Of a stretch of DNA of 64,000 nucleotides, positions 34,301 to 43,106 are shown piece after piece. The translations under genes and the position numbers were made by a program. The DNA comes from Isoetes taiwanensis. Taxonomy: Eukaryota; Streptophyta; Lycopodiopsida; Isoetales; Isoetaceae. Within the stretch, counting starts at the first letter, position 1. Each line of letters begins with the position of its first letter. The stretch covers positions 3,738,586 to 3,802,585 of the forward strand of contig JAJEKV010000002.1 in NCBI GenBank assembly GCA_021234155.1, written 5' to 3'. Below the pieces are notes generated by a model. That model had not been told where the DNA came from. It did no database searches and was given only the letters and a program-made list of their open reading frames with translations.

Positions 34301-35389
34301 TTGCACCTCCAATTTTTGAAAAGCACCTCTGATCCCAGCGTATACTTTCTGCTCCAGCCTTCTCTTGTTCTAATTCTCGTATATGTTGATGACCTGCTCA
34401 TTATTGCTGAAGATCTTTCTGCTCTTACACATCTCAAGCATCAACTTCATGCCTCCTTTCGTATGAAAGATCTAGGTCCAGCTTCTTATTTCTTAGGGAT
34501 GGAAATTACATATGACCGCACTCTTGGCTCCTTGCATCTCCACCAAACCAAGTACATCCAAGATCTTCTCACTCGTTTTGAACTCCTGAACTCAAATCCA
34601 GTCACTACTCCTCTTGAAGCCAACATTTCCCTTCTCCCCACTGATGATCCATGTTCACCTGCCATGATTCCTTTCCGAGATCATTACCGAACTATTCTTG
34701 GTCTTCTTAACTTTGCAGCCACCTGTACTCGTCCTGACTTATCCCTTGCCCTCTGCAAACTCAGTCAGTTCGGTCTTGATCCTAAACATACCCACTGCAC
34801 CTCAATCAAACGCGTCTTACGCTACCTCGCCGGTACATCATCTCATGGTCTCTATTACAATGCAAAGTCTTCTCCTCTCCTCCTCGGTTACAGTGATGCA
34901 GACTGGGCAGGTGACAGCCATGATCGCAGATCCATTTCAGGGTTTGTTTTCACCCTTGCAGGGGCTGCCATCACTTGGAGCAGCACCAAGCAAAAATGTG
35001 TGGCACTCTCCACCACTGAAGCTGAGTATGTTTCCATGTCCCATGCCGCTAAGGAAGCAATCTGGCTTCAACGTTTTAGCATGGAAATTGGCTTTCTATC
35101 TCAGCCCGGAATTCTTCTTCATACAGACAATCAGGGTGCCTTAGCAGTTGCAAAGAATCCAGTCCTTCATAAGCGGATGAAACACATTGACATCAGATAT
35201 CATTTCATTCAAAACTTGGTTGACGATGGCACTATTACTCTCAAATATCTTCCCACTGAAGACATGCCAGCAGATATGATGACCAAGGCTTTGAGTCGTC
35301 CTAAATTTTCCAAGTTTGTCTCCTTCCTCCACTTAATCGGTATGCCTCTGAGTGGGGGACATGAACAGCAAGCAGAGCCAGACCAATGA
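31385..35389 (+). CDS. Copia gag-pol reading frame (1,334 codons)
   Basis: Domains in order: gag region with a CCHC zinc knuckle CHRCEKLGHYAKEC (residues 224-237). Aspartic protease WFLDSGATAHM (Asp about 301). Integrase with an HHCC-type start (HYRLGHAGLPRI), HADLVGPI, FRSDGGGEF and SPEQNGRVERANRT. A proline-rich linker. Reverse transcriptase from WVFKLKYNSAG through VARGFSQVEG, MDVTNAFLHGEL and YVDDLLI (YVDD at 1000-1003). RNase H with YSDADWAGD (about 1169), TEAEYV and TDNQGALAVA, ending LPTEDMPADMMTKAL. Integrase before reverse transcriptase is diagnostic for Copia. The element as a whole carries about one break. Confidence 0.95.
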   Translation: MVKTSKCGSGEFACCWRIMACGRSWILSHPMEQTALLLVKWWWTYLLMLKRIGKQSCGSARDWMTILLVWSKGPKQVGRSCAHYASRNASQRVLLQNQLYNLKLNESGDVTEHICHIKELVDDLSATGSEISEDEKICLLLNSLPNTFDGLIVNLQGRIEDYTFEAALDRVQQEALRQQQSKPYIKESLMVAEISRQVESVLIARDAKKQPVRKNRPDKATVKCHRCEKLGHYAKECPAPSPVTSKRPLAEEHGNIVEAPDDDVSEHTCLVDDTLENEDIIEYLYAADHLSAISTFNWFLDSGATAHMTPHRSLFLQYTPLKVARIVKMGDHSQQAGIGLGVIALTLSSGAQHHIQGVLHVPGLHKSLLSVSKFTDAGLHVQFTHGACHVKDPSNSLLFSGQRHGNLYQINSDQSDILESAHLASSDNPNAGNLWHYRLGHAGLPRIQQLVKQGCLSDVTPAARLLSKSTRASFPPSSMRATRLLQLLHADLVGPIRPVTPAGARYILVLLDDHSRHLSVFLMHAKSDTFAHVAQFVTDSERFTGQKLVTFRSDGGGEFISNQFKVFWSSQGIRHEVTSPYSPEQNGRVERANRTLIEMARSLLVGMNVPASFWGEAVHTAAYLLNRLPHSSISHKIPFELWSGHPISLNHLRVFGCKAFAHIPSEKRHKMQAKSIPCMFIGYSFTQKAYRLLTLDDHHLITTCHAAFNEYESCYPLHSAAPTFEIPVPDDILDTPLFEPPCLSPMAHPPSPVPYQSLNDTPLTSAPTLPPPISIHLPSRPARERRPPQWTKDYSLAVTTHSLEPQTYKQAMSSKHCAKWLQAMETELASIKDTNTWSLVPRPQNRAIIGSKWVFKLKYNSAGVIDRFKARFVARGFSQVEGIDYEETFAPVAKMSSIRLILAVVVLKRMHIHQMDVTNAFLHGELKEEVYLEQPEGFADSMFPNHVCLLHKALYGLKQSSRSWYAKLDQTLLHLQFLKSTSDPSVYFLLQPSLVLILVYVDDLLIIAEDLSALTHLKHQLHASFRMKDLGPASYFLGMEITYDRTLGSLHLHQTKYIQDLLTRFELLNSNPVTTPLEANISLLPTDDPCSPAMIPFRDHYRTILGLLNFAATCTRPDLSLALCKLSQFGLDPKHTHCTSIKRVLRYLAGTSSHGLYYNAKSSPLLLGYSDADWAGDSHDRRSISGFVFTLAGAAITWSSTKQKCVALSTTEAEYVSMSHAAKEAIWLQRFSMEIGFLSQPGILLHTDNQGALAVAKNPVLHKRMKHIDIRYHFIQNLVDDGTITLKYLPTEDMPADMMTKALSRPKFSKFVSFLHLIGMPLSGGHEQQAEPDQ

Positions 35390-35403
35390 AGATTCTTACA
35401 CCA

Positions 35404-35414
35404 CTGAGTGGGGG
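35404..35414 (+). promoter_or_regulatory. Copia polypurine tract
   Basis: CTGAGTGGGGG abuts the 3' LTR. The same 11 bases also occur about 57 bp upstream, near 35347-35357. Confidence 0.75.
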
Positions 35415-35698
35415 TGTTGATTTGCATGCAGTGGCAGCAAGAATCTCGCTGATCCTGGAATCTCGGATCCAGGAATATTTCTTGTTTTATTATTAGTAGG
35501 TGGTTTTTGTACCGTTAGATAGAATCTATGCATTTAATAGGGCTTCTATTTATATGCCGATCCCTCGAGGATCTAATCATCGATCATTAATGCGATCCCT
35601 TGATCTCTCTGTTGTGCAAGAACTTGTCTTGCTTTGCATATTTCCAGTTCAATATATATATCTGCTTGCAGTACATCTTTATCCTTTTATGTTCTTCA
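35415..35698 (+). repeat. Copia 3' LTR
   Basis: 284 bp, pairs with 30956-31243 and is followed by the AATGT target duplication. Confidence 0.95.
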
Positions 35699-35703
35699 AA
35701 TGT

Positions 35704-37539
35704 GGCTATCAAGGAATCAAAAGAGCGGCTCGTCTATTTTCCTATAGATAGACACATTAACAAGACAATAAAATGCCACTTGTTAAAGCATATTTTTTCT
35801 CATTTACTTGACATTTATAAACGCATCTAGACCCTCTTCATCATGAATGTTGCTACAATATGGCAACATCGATACATGGACTCATCGTACTTTCGGTTTT
35901 ACGCTATGACGTTATTGACAAAGCTGTCACGGGAATTGACAATATAGGAATCAAACAGATATTCCTGGGTCCATGACATTTTCTCCCGCGATATTCAATC
36001 ATATTGTATATATGAACGAAAAAAACATCTCGTCCCTCAAATCATATATCTATCCAGCATACACATCAAGTGCCTCCTCCCTATCAAGGTTCAAGCATTA
36101 CAATACCAAAGCGTAAGCGTCACTTTGTTACGTATAGATTCAGATAATGCATATTCGTGAACAGCTTTGTGTGAAAACAACATTTGAAGACATAAAATGA
36201 ATCAAAGACATCGAACAAGACATCCTTAATGCAACCTGAATATAAATGCCTATCTGCGACACACAACGAGATATTAAGTGATGTGCATATGCAAATTTAG
36301 TAGAGAATGGCCTAAAAACTTTTAATGGGTCCTCGTATCAAACAACTATGAGTTCGAACGACGATGAAAAACATGGCTATACTAATCACAATTGGATCAC
36401 ACTCAAAATCTTGCTACTCCTTAACATTGCCAACACGTGTTTTACCTTGCTAAAGCCTTCTGGTGTGCCTTTTGCTAGTTCTCCTATTTTTCCATTTACT
36501 TTAGCCGACGTTTTTCAAAAATATGCTAAAAAATTGCCAAATTGTAAATTTAGCCCTTAAAGTTTTTTTTTTTTTTTTTTCATGAGCTTGCCAATGTTTT
36601 TTGAATTTTTATTTTTGTTTCAGACCAAAAAAACAACATCTCCAATAACACATCAAAACAAAACAAAACAAAACAAAAATGGTAAGGTCTCCAGTCAAGA
36701 ATATATTAAAGATTATATAAACCATTTTGTTGATTAATGGATTGCCCCTAACAAGGGGCAATTCAAAAACATTTCTCATGCAATTCTCGTTGCAATTTGT
36801 TAAAGTCAAGACTCTTCTTTGTAGAATCCTTATCGCACAAAACAATAAACGGAAATGTTTCGACAAAAGGTTCGTGTTGTGCACTCTATTCTCATAGTTT
36901 TTCCTTTAGCTTTTGACTTAACAACATTGACCTACTTCTATCTGCCATGACACCTACACAATCCCAAAGATTTTCCTTGACAATATTTCCACTTTTCGAA
37001 GACACATTGATGGGAACTAACTGTGAGGCGTGATTGAAGTGAGGGTCTCTTTGATCATTCAGAAGCTTCTTTTTGTTCGTAGATGAAGCTTGCATTAGAT
37101 AATTTTTGGTATTTTATATCACATAACATATATAATACTACCAACGGATGTGACAGAATAGAAGAAGGGATACATATGATAGGGATTCACGTGTAAGCAG
37201 TAACTGGAAAGAAGAAAACTGATCGAGTGGATGGCAGAGGAAGTTGACTGAGTGCACGCCAGATGGCGGGGGAGGAGGAAACTGCATATTTCTAGGAGGA
37301 AGGGGGAAGGGTAAAAAAGAGATATCTAACCTTTACAATCATGGCATGGGGCAAAGCAATATTAGGAGTTGGGAGAGAATTGACAAGCATAATGGCAAGG
37401 ACATAGAATGGACACAAATGGACGAGAATGTGCCAGCTAAAGAGCGAAAAGGGAGATTTTTTTCCAATGGTTGCATGGGAGAATGGAGAAGCCGTGTGGC
37501 AGTAAAAGAAAAACAGACCTAAGGAAATAATGAAAATAA
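35704..37539. other. intergenic stretch upstream of NF-YB
   Basis: AT-rich. It holds a partial copy (about 36465-36565) of the repeat seen at 58355-58450, a T run at 36563-36580 and an AAAAC microsatellite at 36654-36678. The first 30 bp belong to the split exon described at 30800. No other gene supported. Confidence 0.5.
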
Positions 37540-38000
37540 TTACAGCCGTGAGATATAGAGGGGAGGTGACGTGGGAGGGGGAGGGCCGTGGATGGGTTGG
37601 GGATGAGGGGGGAAGGAGGACCGGAGGGGACACGGGGGAGGGATGGACGAGAAGGCGGATAGATGGATTATGTGGAACGGGGAAGATCTGGGCCGTTGGG
37701 GGGGCGTGGGAGGAGCCGAGAGCGCTTAAAGGGGTTAGAATTGAGGGAAGAGAGGGGCGTTTGTGGAGCGAGGAGGACCAACGGCGGCGATCGGGAGGGA
37801 GCGAAGGACATCGAGCTTACCAAGTGGCACTATTCCCAGAACTCAGGCACGCCCTCTCTGCTTATTTTCTCGCAGATTGCTCCTCCATTGCCTTCGCCGG
37901 ACCTCGGACCTCCCGTCAATCCCTTCCCTTCCCCCCTCCCTCCATCCCCAGCTCACCCTTTCTCCCTTTTTCTGCATCTTTGCTTTGATTCGCCATGTGG
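37540..38000 (+). promoter_or_regulatory. NF-YB promoter and leader region
   Basis: A GC-rich island in AT-rich surroundings, directly upstream of NF-YB. It contains TGACGTGG at 37567-37574 (ACGT-core bZIP-type site). Two clusters of G runs follow (37573-37612) that fit the G-quadruplex pattern. A pyrimidine patch at about 37920-37975 (CCTTCCC, CTCCCTCC, CTTTCTCCC) is typical of plant core promoters. Leader splicing is possible: CAACCATTAG at 38325-38334 looks like an acceptor just before the start codon. Long open frames through this island reflect composition, not genes. Confidence 0.5.
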
Positions 38001-38349
38001 GTCCTTCTCTGCTCGTCGGATTTCGTCCATTCTCTTTTTTTTTCATTCTCTTTGGTTGATTTATGCCCCCTCTCGCCCCCTCGAAGGATTTCTGGTGGGT
38101 TTTGTTCTGTTTGATGTTTCTGTGAGTCAATTGCTCTAAAACTTGCATCTGGTCCTTAGAAATTGTAGTACTCGTCTTTAGAAATTGTAGTAATTTCAAT
38201 CTGTGAAAATCTCTGTTTGATATTCGCTAGTTTAGATATGAAGCAGAGGCCTCTTATCCTGTTTAACCCTGAGCTCAACTAACATAAGTTATTTTTTTGA
38301 GTTGCTTATGAGTTTGTTCTGTTCAACCATTAGATTGGAAAGTAGTGCC

Positions 38350-39421
38350 ATGGCGGACATTGGGAGCCCGAGAAGCCAAGATTCAGAGGATGGAGGAAAC
38401 CATGGTGGAGGTGATCGAGAAAATAGCAACGTCAGAGAACAGGACCGCTTCTTACCTATAGCAAACATCAGCCGGATAATGAAGAAGGCTTTGCCTGCTA
38501 ATGCCAAGATTGCAAAAGACGCCAAGGAGACTGTGCAGGAATGCGTCTCAGAATTTATCAGCTTCATCACTAGCGAGTATCTACTTTTCCTTACTACTTG
38601 CAAATTTACCTTGGGTTTTTTTTATAGCTTATTGATGCACTGGTTTGGCAGAGCTAGTGACAAATGTCAAAGAGAGAAACGAAAGACTATCAATGGCGAT
38701 GATTTGCTATGGGCCATGAGCACCTTGGGTTTTGAAGACTATGTTGACCCACTGAAGTTATATCTACAGAAGTACAGAGAGGTATTGTAGTGTTCTGGAC
38801 TTCCAGTTTGGATTTAAGTGGATTCTTGAGGTTTGAAACTAACTTAGGGCTCTCCCTTGAGCTGAAATAACGTTATGTCAACTATCTAATGACTTTCTGC
38901 TTTTTGCCACGTTGCATGAACTCTACAATGCACATGCTTAAATGGTGCAGGCTGAGGTTAGTCTTGATTGAAGAACTAATTGTGATATGTTGATTGTGCT
39001 TTCAACATTAGCCTAATTACAGTCCCTTTTTCTTCTTTATAGGGAGATAAAGTGTCAGGAGCAACCAAAAGTGGTTTAGATCCGTCGAAAAAGGACATGA
39101 ACAATGTTGGCATGCCTCCATCAGTACAGGTAATGCCATCTTAGAAGCCAGAAAATATCTCATGCATAGATCTAATCTTGTTCATTTTGAGCTACAGATG
39201 GGACAAGCAAACATGTATAACCCACAGCTCTCCTACTTATCATCTCAGGTACTATCATATAGCTAATAGTGTATTTAGAGCTTTTCTTTGGGTTTTTCTT
39301 TAGGCTTCCTGCTTAGCATATGCTGCATAGGTTTAGGCTAGAATGTATCAGTTTTCAAATCTTCCTGTCCTGCATTTTCATTAATATGCTATTTTCTTGT
39401 CTTTTATAGGCTTTGAGTTGA
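38350..39421 (+). CDS. NF-YB: NF-YB (CCAAT-binding factor subunit B), non-LEC1 type, six coding exons
   Basis: Exons: 38350-38576, 38652-38781, 38951-38956, 39043-39129, 39198-39248, 39410-39421. The sum is 513 bp for a 170-residue protein, all introns GT-AG. Residues 29-119 form the histone-fold B domain: [40 protein letters not shown], then [20 protein letters not shown] and [14 protein letters not shown]. Lys in KIAKDAKE, where LEC1 types have Asp, marks the non-LEC1 group. The tail continues [13 protein letters not shown] and [14 protein letters not shown], like NF-YB8/10 relatives. NF-YB pairs with NF-YC, then NF-YA, to bind CCAAT in the nucleus. The first intron is only 75 bp, a multiple of three without a stop; the third exon is 6 nt. 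The start is the first ATG giving the MAD N-terminus usual in the family. Confidence 0.93.
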
Positions 39422-40384
39422 TGTAAGCTTGGAGCTGTATGACTGACAATTGCCTTTTCTAAGAAGTGCAAATGGCTCTAAGCTTAACTGTAAGCGAGCG
39501 CTTTACTTGTCCAACCCAGTTGGCCATTCTTTGTACAATAAGATGTTGTTTAAAATAACAGAAACAGGGTAACATGAGTGCCAGTTGAAAGTGTCCTTGC
39601 AGGAGGTTTAAGATCATCCTGCCTCATATGTCATTATACGATGCTTAGGACTAATATTGAAATCTGAAGATTTGAGTTAAGGGCACAAGCTCAAATTCTG
39701 GGTTGGTTACATTCTGCGCCCCAGCCAGTAATTTCTGATAAGGCTCTGCATGTAAGTGGAGCTGTTGCTACTGGAATTAATTTGTAGTCTAACACTTAGT
39801 ATTCTGTTACATTATTAAAATCATCATGATGTATAATAAAATAATCTGAATTCAAGCAATTCTTCTGTTGCAAAGGGACAGAGTGAGGTGAGGGTAGAAA
39901 ATCACTCTAGATGGGTGTTTGTAAAATGATTATTCTTCAGTTTTTATAACAAGTTGATTTAGTCATATTAAAACATTAGATTTGTCCACATGGATGAATC
40001 AAGATCACGTCAGAACTAAATCATAAAGGGCAAAATAAATATTTTATTTACTTGCATAATAAACCTTATTAGCATAGAGTGGCTCAACAAGTTCTATTGA
40101 TATATGAATAGAAGATAATCTTGCGTCCTTATTAAAACAATCAGAGTCCCATGGACTTGATCTAGATGGCCTTGGGTTTGTTATTAGGTACCTTGGTTCG
40201 GGAAATTCCCGGAAGCCTTGAAAGCTACTGTGTGGAAATGAAAATTGGCAATTAGCAGTACAGTTTAGAAACAAAAGGAAAATATCTTGCTAAGAATAGG
40301 CATTTTTCTTGGTGACAAAAATAGAGAGAGAGTTCGATGGTAGACTGGTCCAATAGGAAAATTGTCGATTATAGGTCAAAAATT
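39422..40384. other. NF-YB 3' UTR and downstream spacer
   Basis: Possible polyadenylation signals: AATAAG near 39538 and AATAAAATAA near 39835. No further gene seen. Confidence 0.45.
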
Positions 40385-40725
40385 TTATGGCCTTAGGTTT
40401 ATTCAATTGGTTAAGGGCATGTCGGTTAGGAACGTTACAGTTGGTATCAGAGCAAGTCTCGAGTTCGAGTCTCCAAGGGTGCCTATATCGTGGGTAATTC
40501 TGAAAACGTGTCGTTGTGGCAGGATAGTATAGCTTTGGATCTTTGGGGCAGCATAGTTAGTGTGGGGAGTAGATGAACGCCCACGGTAATCCAGCCGAGT
40601 ATTCAACCTCGATGTGCCCGTGGGCTCGTTCCCGAGACAATCGCATAAATGGGTAGAAAAATACTTACCATAAACGCCTGCAACGGTTTTGCCTACGTTA
40701 GTTAAAGGCATGTCGGTTAGGAACG
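40385..40725 (+). other. tRNA-related or LTR-junction fragment
   Basis: TCAATTGGTTAAGGGC (about 40404-40419) looks like a tRNA D-arm/A box and GAGTTCGAGTCTC (about 40460) like a B box, as in tRNA-derived SINEs. But TTGGTATCAGAGC at 40441 is a classic tRNA-iMet primer site, as after an LTR. A 25-bp phrase with GGCATGTCGGTTAGGAACG occurs at about 40411-40435 and again at about 40700-40725. The two readings cannot be separated by eye. Confidence 0.35.
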
Positions 40726-40888
40726 GGGTTGCTCTCTTAGATCAATCGGTCTCTTTCTTATTAAGGTGATGGTTAAGGGAAGGAGGGCTTGGTGGGCAAA
40801 GATGAGGGGTCAAATGGCTTGGGGTCAAAGACCAGGATTTAGATCTCGCAAACAACATAAAAAATAAGTTTGATGCACTCTTTTATTG

Positions 40889-41305
40889 GATCCCATAAGT
40901 CAATTGGTCTCCATAGACGATAAAAAATTATTCTATTCTATTCTTTTAACTTTTTAGTGATGATGAAGCCATAGCTTATAGGGCATTTTACAACACATCT
41001 AAATAGGTCTTGTCCATGGTTGAAGTGAGCCCTTCCCCACTACAATAGCAATAAGGTGATGCGCATCAAGGTTGCCCCCTAGTCCCATAGGTCAGTTGGT
41101 CTCCGCAGACGATAAAAAACTATTCTATTCTATTCTTTTAACTTTTTAGTGATGATGGTAATGATAGAATTTTAACGTCCACAGAAAGCCATAGCTTATG
41201 GGGCATTTTGCAACACATCTAAATAGGTCTTGCCCTCAGCACAGTACATGGTTGAAGTGAACCCTTCCCCACTGTGCTGCGCATCAAGGTTGCCCTCCGG
41301 TGCTC
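40889..41305 (+). repeat. tandem duplication carrying LINE 3' ends
   Basis: Two units, about 190-220 bp apart, start TCCCATAAGTCAATTGG (40892) and TCCCATAGGTCAGTTGG (41082). Each contains TGGTCTCC..AGACGATAAAA and an ATTCTATTCTATTCT tail, the 3' end of the LINE family of copies A, B and D. Both continue with CCATAGCTTAT and ACACATCTAAATAGGTCTTG. Confidence 0.75.
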
Positions 41306-41790
41306 CAAGAGTGTGTTTGCATGTTTTTTGTTTCATTGTTTCGTGTTGGATCTTCTTTGTTTGGTATCAAGCCTTTTCAATGGTATAAACATAGAAATTC
41401 ATTTTCCTAGCCCAGATGTTCTCTTATTTCACAAGTTGTGGAGGTGAATTCATATAATTAAAAAAGAAAGTACTGGTAACTTCATAGTGATTAGGCAAGC
41501 CCATTGAACCTTTTTTGAGATATTGTAAACTTCCTCAAGGCTTCTCTAAGAATTTTAATATTCTGCTGTCAACGGTATACAATTTGTAGTCTTCTTAAAT
41601 GAATGCCATGTATGCCATCTGGGCCGCTCCAATAGCAGTGTCCAATGTCGCAGAATGCAGACGTGAAATATGTCCCCATGCGGTTGAGGAGTGGCGTGGT
41701 ATGGTCGATATTGCTTCCTAGCCACCGTAACATGGAATGATAGAGCGCTCGCTACCTTCATAAACCTCCTCTGGCGTGACGTTAAAATGC
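41306..41790. other. intergenic stretch
   Basis: No supported gene; the segment ends in a CTAT microsatellite. Confidence 0.4.
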
Positions 41791-41812
41791 TATCTATCTA
41801 TCTATCTATCTA
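41790..41812 (+). repeat. CTAT microsatellite
   Basis: Five to six perfect CTAT units. Short simple tails like this often close non-LTR elements, but no body could be identified upstream. Confidence 0.85.
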
Positions 41813-42830
41813 AAAACCTAATATGTTTTCAATCCAAAATACCTATCCTAGACTAAACACGTATGTCGTATAAAATACTATAATTGTATTTTACCTAAAT
41901 GCATTGAGATTGATCAAAACATTGTATTTGCTAGCTCAGATTTAGCACCAAATGTGTGCCTTATAGGCTGTGGGCTAATTTACTCTATGGCAAAATTGTG
42001 GCAAGTGCCAGACAAGCAAATTACATATCAAAGTTAAAATCAAGTTTTAGACAAACAACTATTGATAATAAATACCTGTTGAGCAATTGGGTTCTAGCGG
42101 CACCTATACATTTCGCGCATCGTTAATGGCGGCCATGAGAGCATTGTCAATGGCATCTATGAGCAGCCTAGTATGTTTAAGTCATCCAAGAGCCTTGTGC
42201 TTTGGGGTACTCCCACGCACTTGCAGAAAGGATGCTGCTTCACTGACGTTGTACCAACATAGTTTCACTCTTTGTACCATAATACTTTCACCCTTCTCAA
42301 GCACGCAAAAGTACAAGTTGCATTTCCACACAGCCAGTGCTCTCACTTGCTTCATTGCCCCCTCCCTCTAAACCCTAATGCATTATGAGCAGCAAATAGT
42401 ACCAAACTCAGAAAATGTAGCTCTAGGAAAAGAGTATCAATTAGTACCTTTCTCTACATTCAATTATCTACATTCAAGGAGCGTAGTTCCCCTTTTTTTG
42501 TGAATGCAGTAGAATGCTCTGGACATCGATATTTTCAAAATTAGACCTTTGATTGAAGATCTTATAAAAGCACTAGAAAGTGGAACATGAACATTTTCCA
42601 TTACTATATATATGAGAGGTAGGCTCCTACTTAGGCATGGAAAAAGGAAAAATGATCAAAATAGCTTCTACATCTTATTCCTACCAATACCCCAATTTCA
42701 AGTCTTCATTTCTCCCATTCCTAAACTTTGTATTGTAAATGCTCTCATTTTTCTCTACAGCATCCTAAATTTTTCGCCTTTGACAAAAATTGTTTTTGCC
42801 TCATTTCTTTCCTTTCATTTATTGCTACAA

Positions 42831-42873
42831 GAAATTTATCGCGGCGGCCAAGGCCGCCGCGAACATCTCTCTT
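42831..42873 (+). repeat. dispersed GC-palindrome motif, copy 2 of 3
   Basis: GAAATTTATCGCGGCGGCCA continues into AGGCCGCCGCGAACATCTCTCTT. It is preceded by CTACAA, giving CTACAAGAAA as at CACTA transposon ends. Confidence 0.7.
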
Positions 42874-43003
42874 CAACAGAAAGGACCACAACTACCTAAC
42901 ATATTTATGGCATAGAGGTTGCATATTTATGACACGCAAAATAGTTTTGATTCATTATGGCCCATTTGGAGCGCCATGACTTCCAAGTTTGTTTTCCTAT
43001 TTA

Positions 43004-43106
43004 GACGAGCCTAATAACCCCCCTGGGTATTCCACAAGTCTAATACCCCCTTTTTTGGGATAGGATCACGAGTCTAATACCCCTTATTCCACGAGTCAAA
43101 TACCCC
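43004..43106 (+). repeat. four spaced copies of an ACGAGTCTAATACCCC phrase
   Basis: Copies begin at about 43004, 43033, 43067 and 43090, each ending in a C run, with spacers of varied length. Confidence 0.65.

Larger units (their letters stand above)
30956..35698 (+). mobile_element. Ty1/Copia LTR retrotransposon, nearly whole, young
   Basis: 4,743 bp bounded by near-identical LTRs (30956-31243 and 35415-35698) with TG...CA ends. Perfect 5-bp target duplications AATGT lie at 30951-30955 and 35699-35703. The interior holds gag, protease, integrase, reverse transcriptase and RNase H in Copia order. A primer site follows the 5' LTR and a polypurine tract precedes the 3' LTR. The LTRs are about 95% identical by eye, pointing to a recent insertion. 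The coding part shows about one apparent break; otherwise it looks whole. Confidence 0.97.

Noticed and set aside
37530-38199. Several frames over 100 codons upstream of NF-YB
   Set aside because: GC- and purine-rich promoter composition removes stops in all frames; residues are Gly/Arg/Ser/Pro-rich without domains.
40385-40480. Functional tRNA gene
   Set aside because: A- and B-box-like text is present but spacing and acceptor-stem pairing do not give a cloverleaf.
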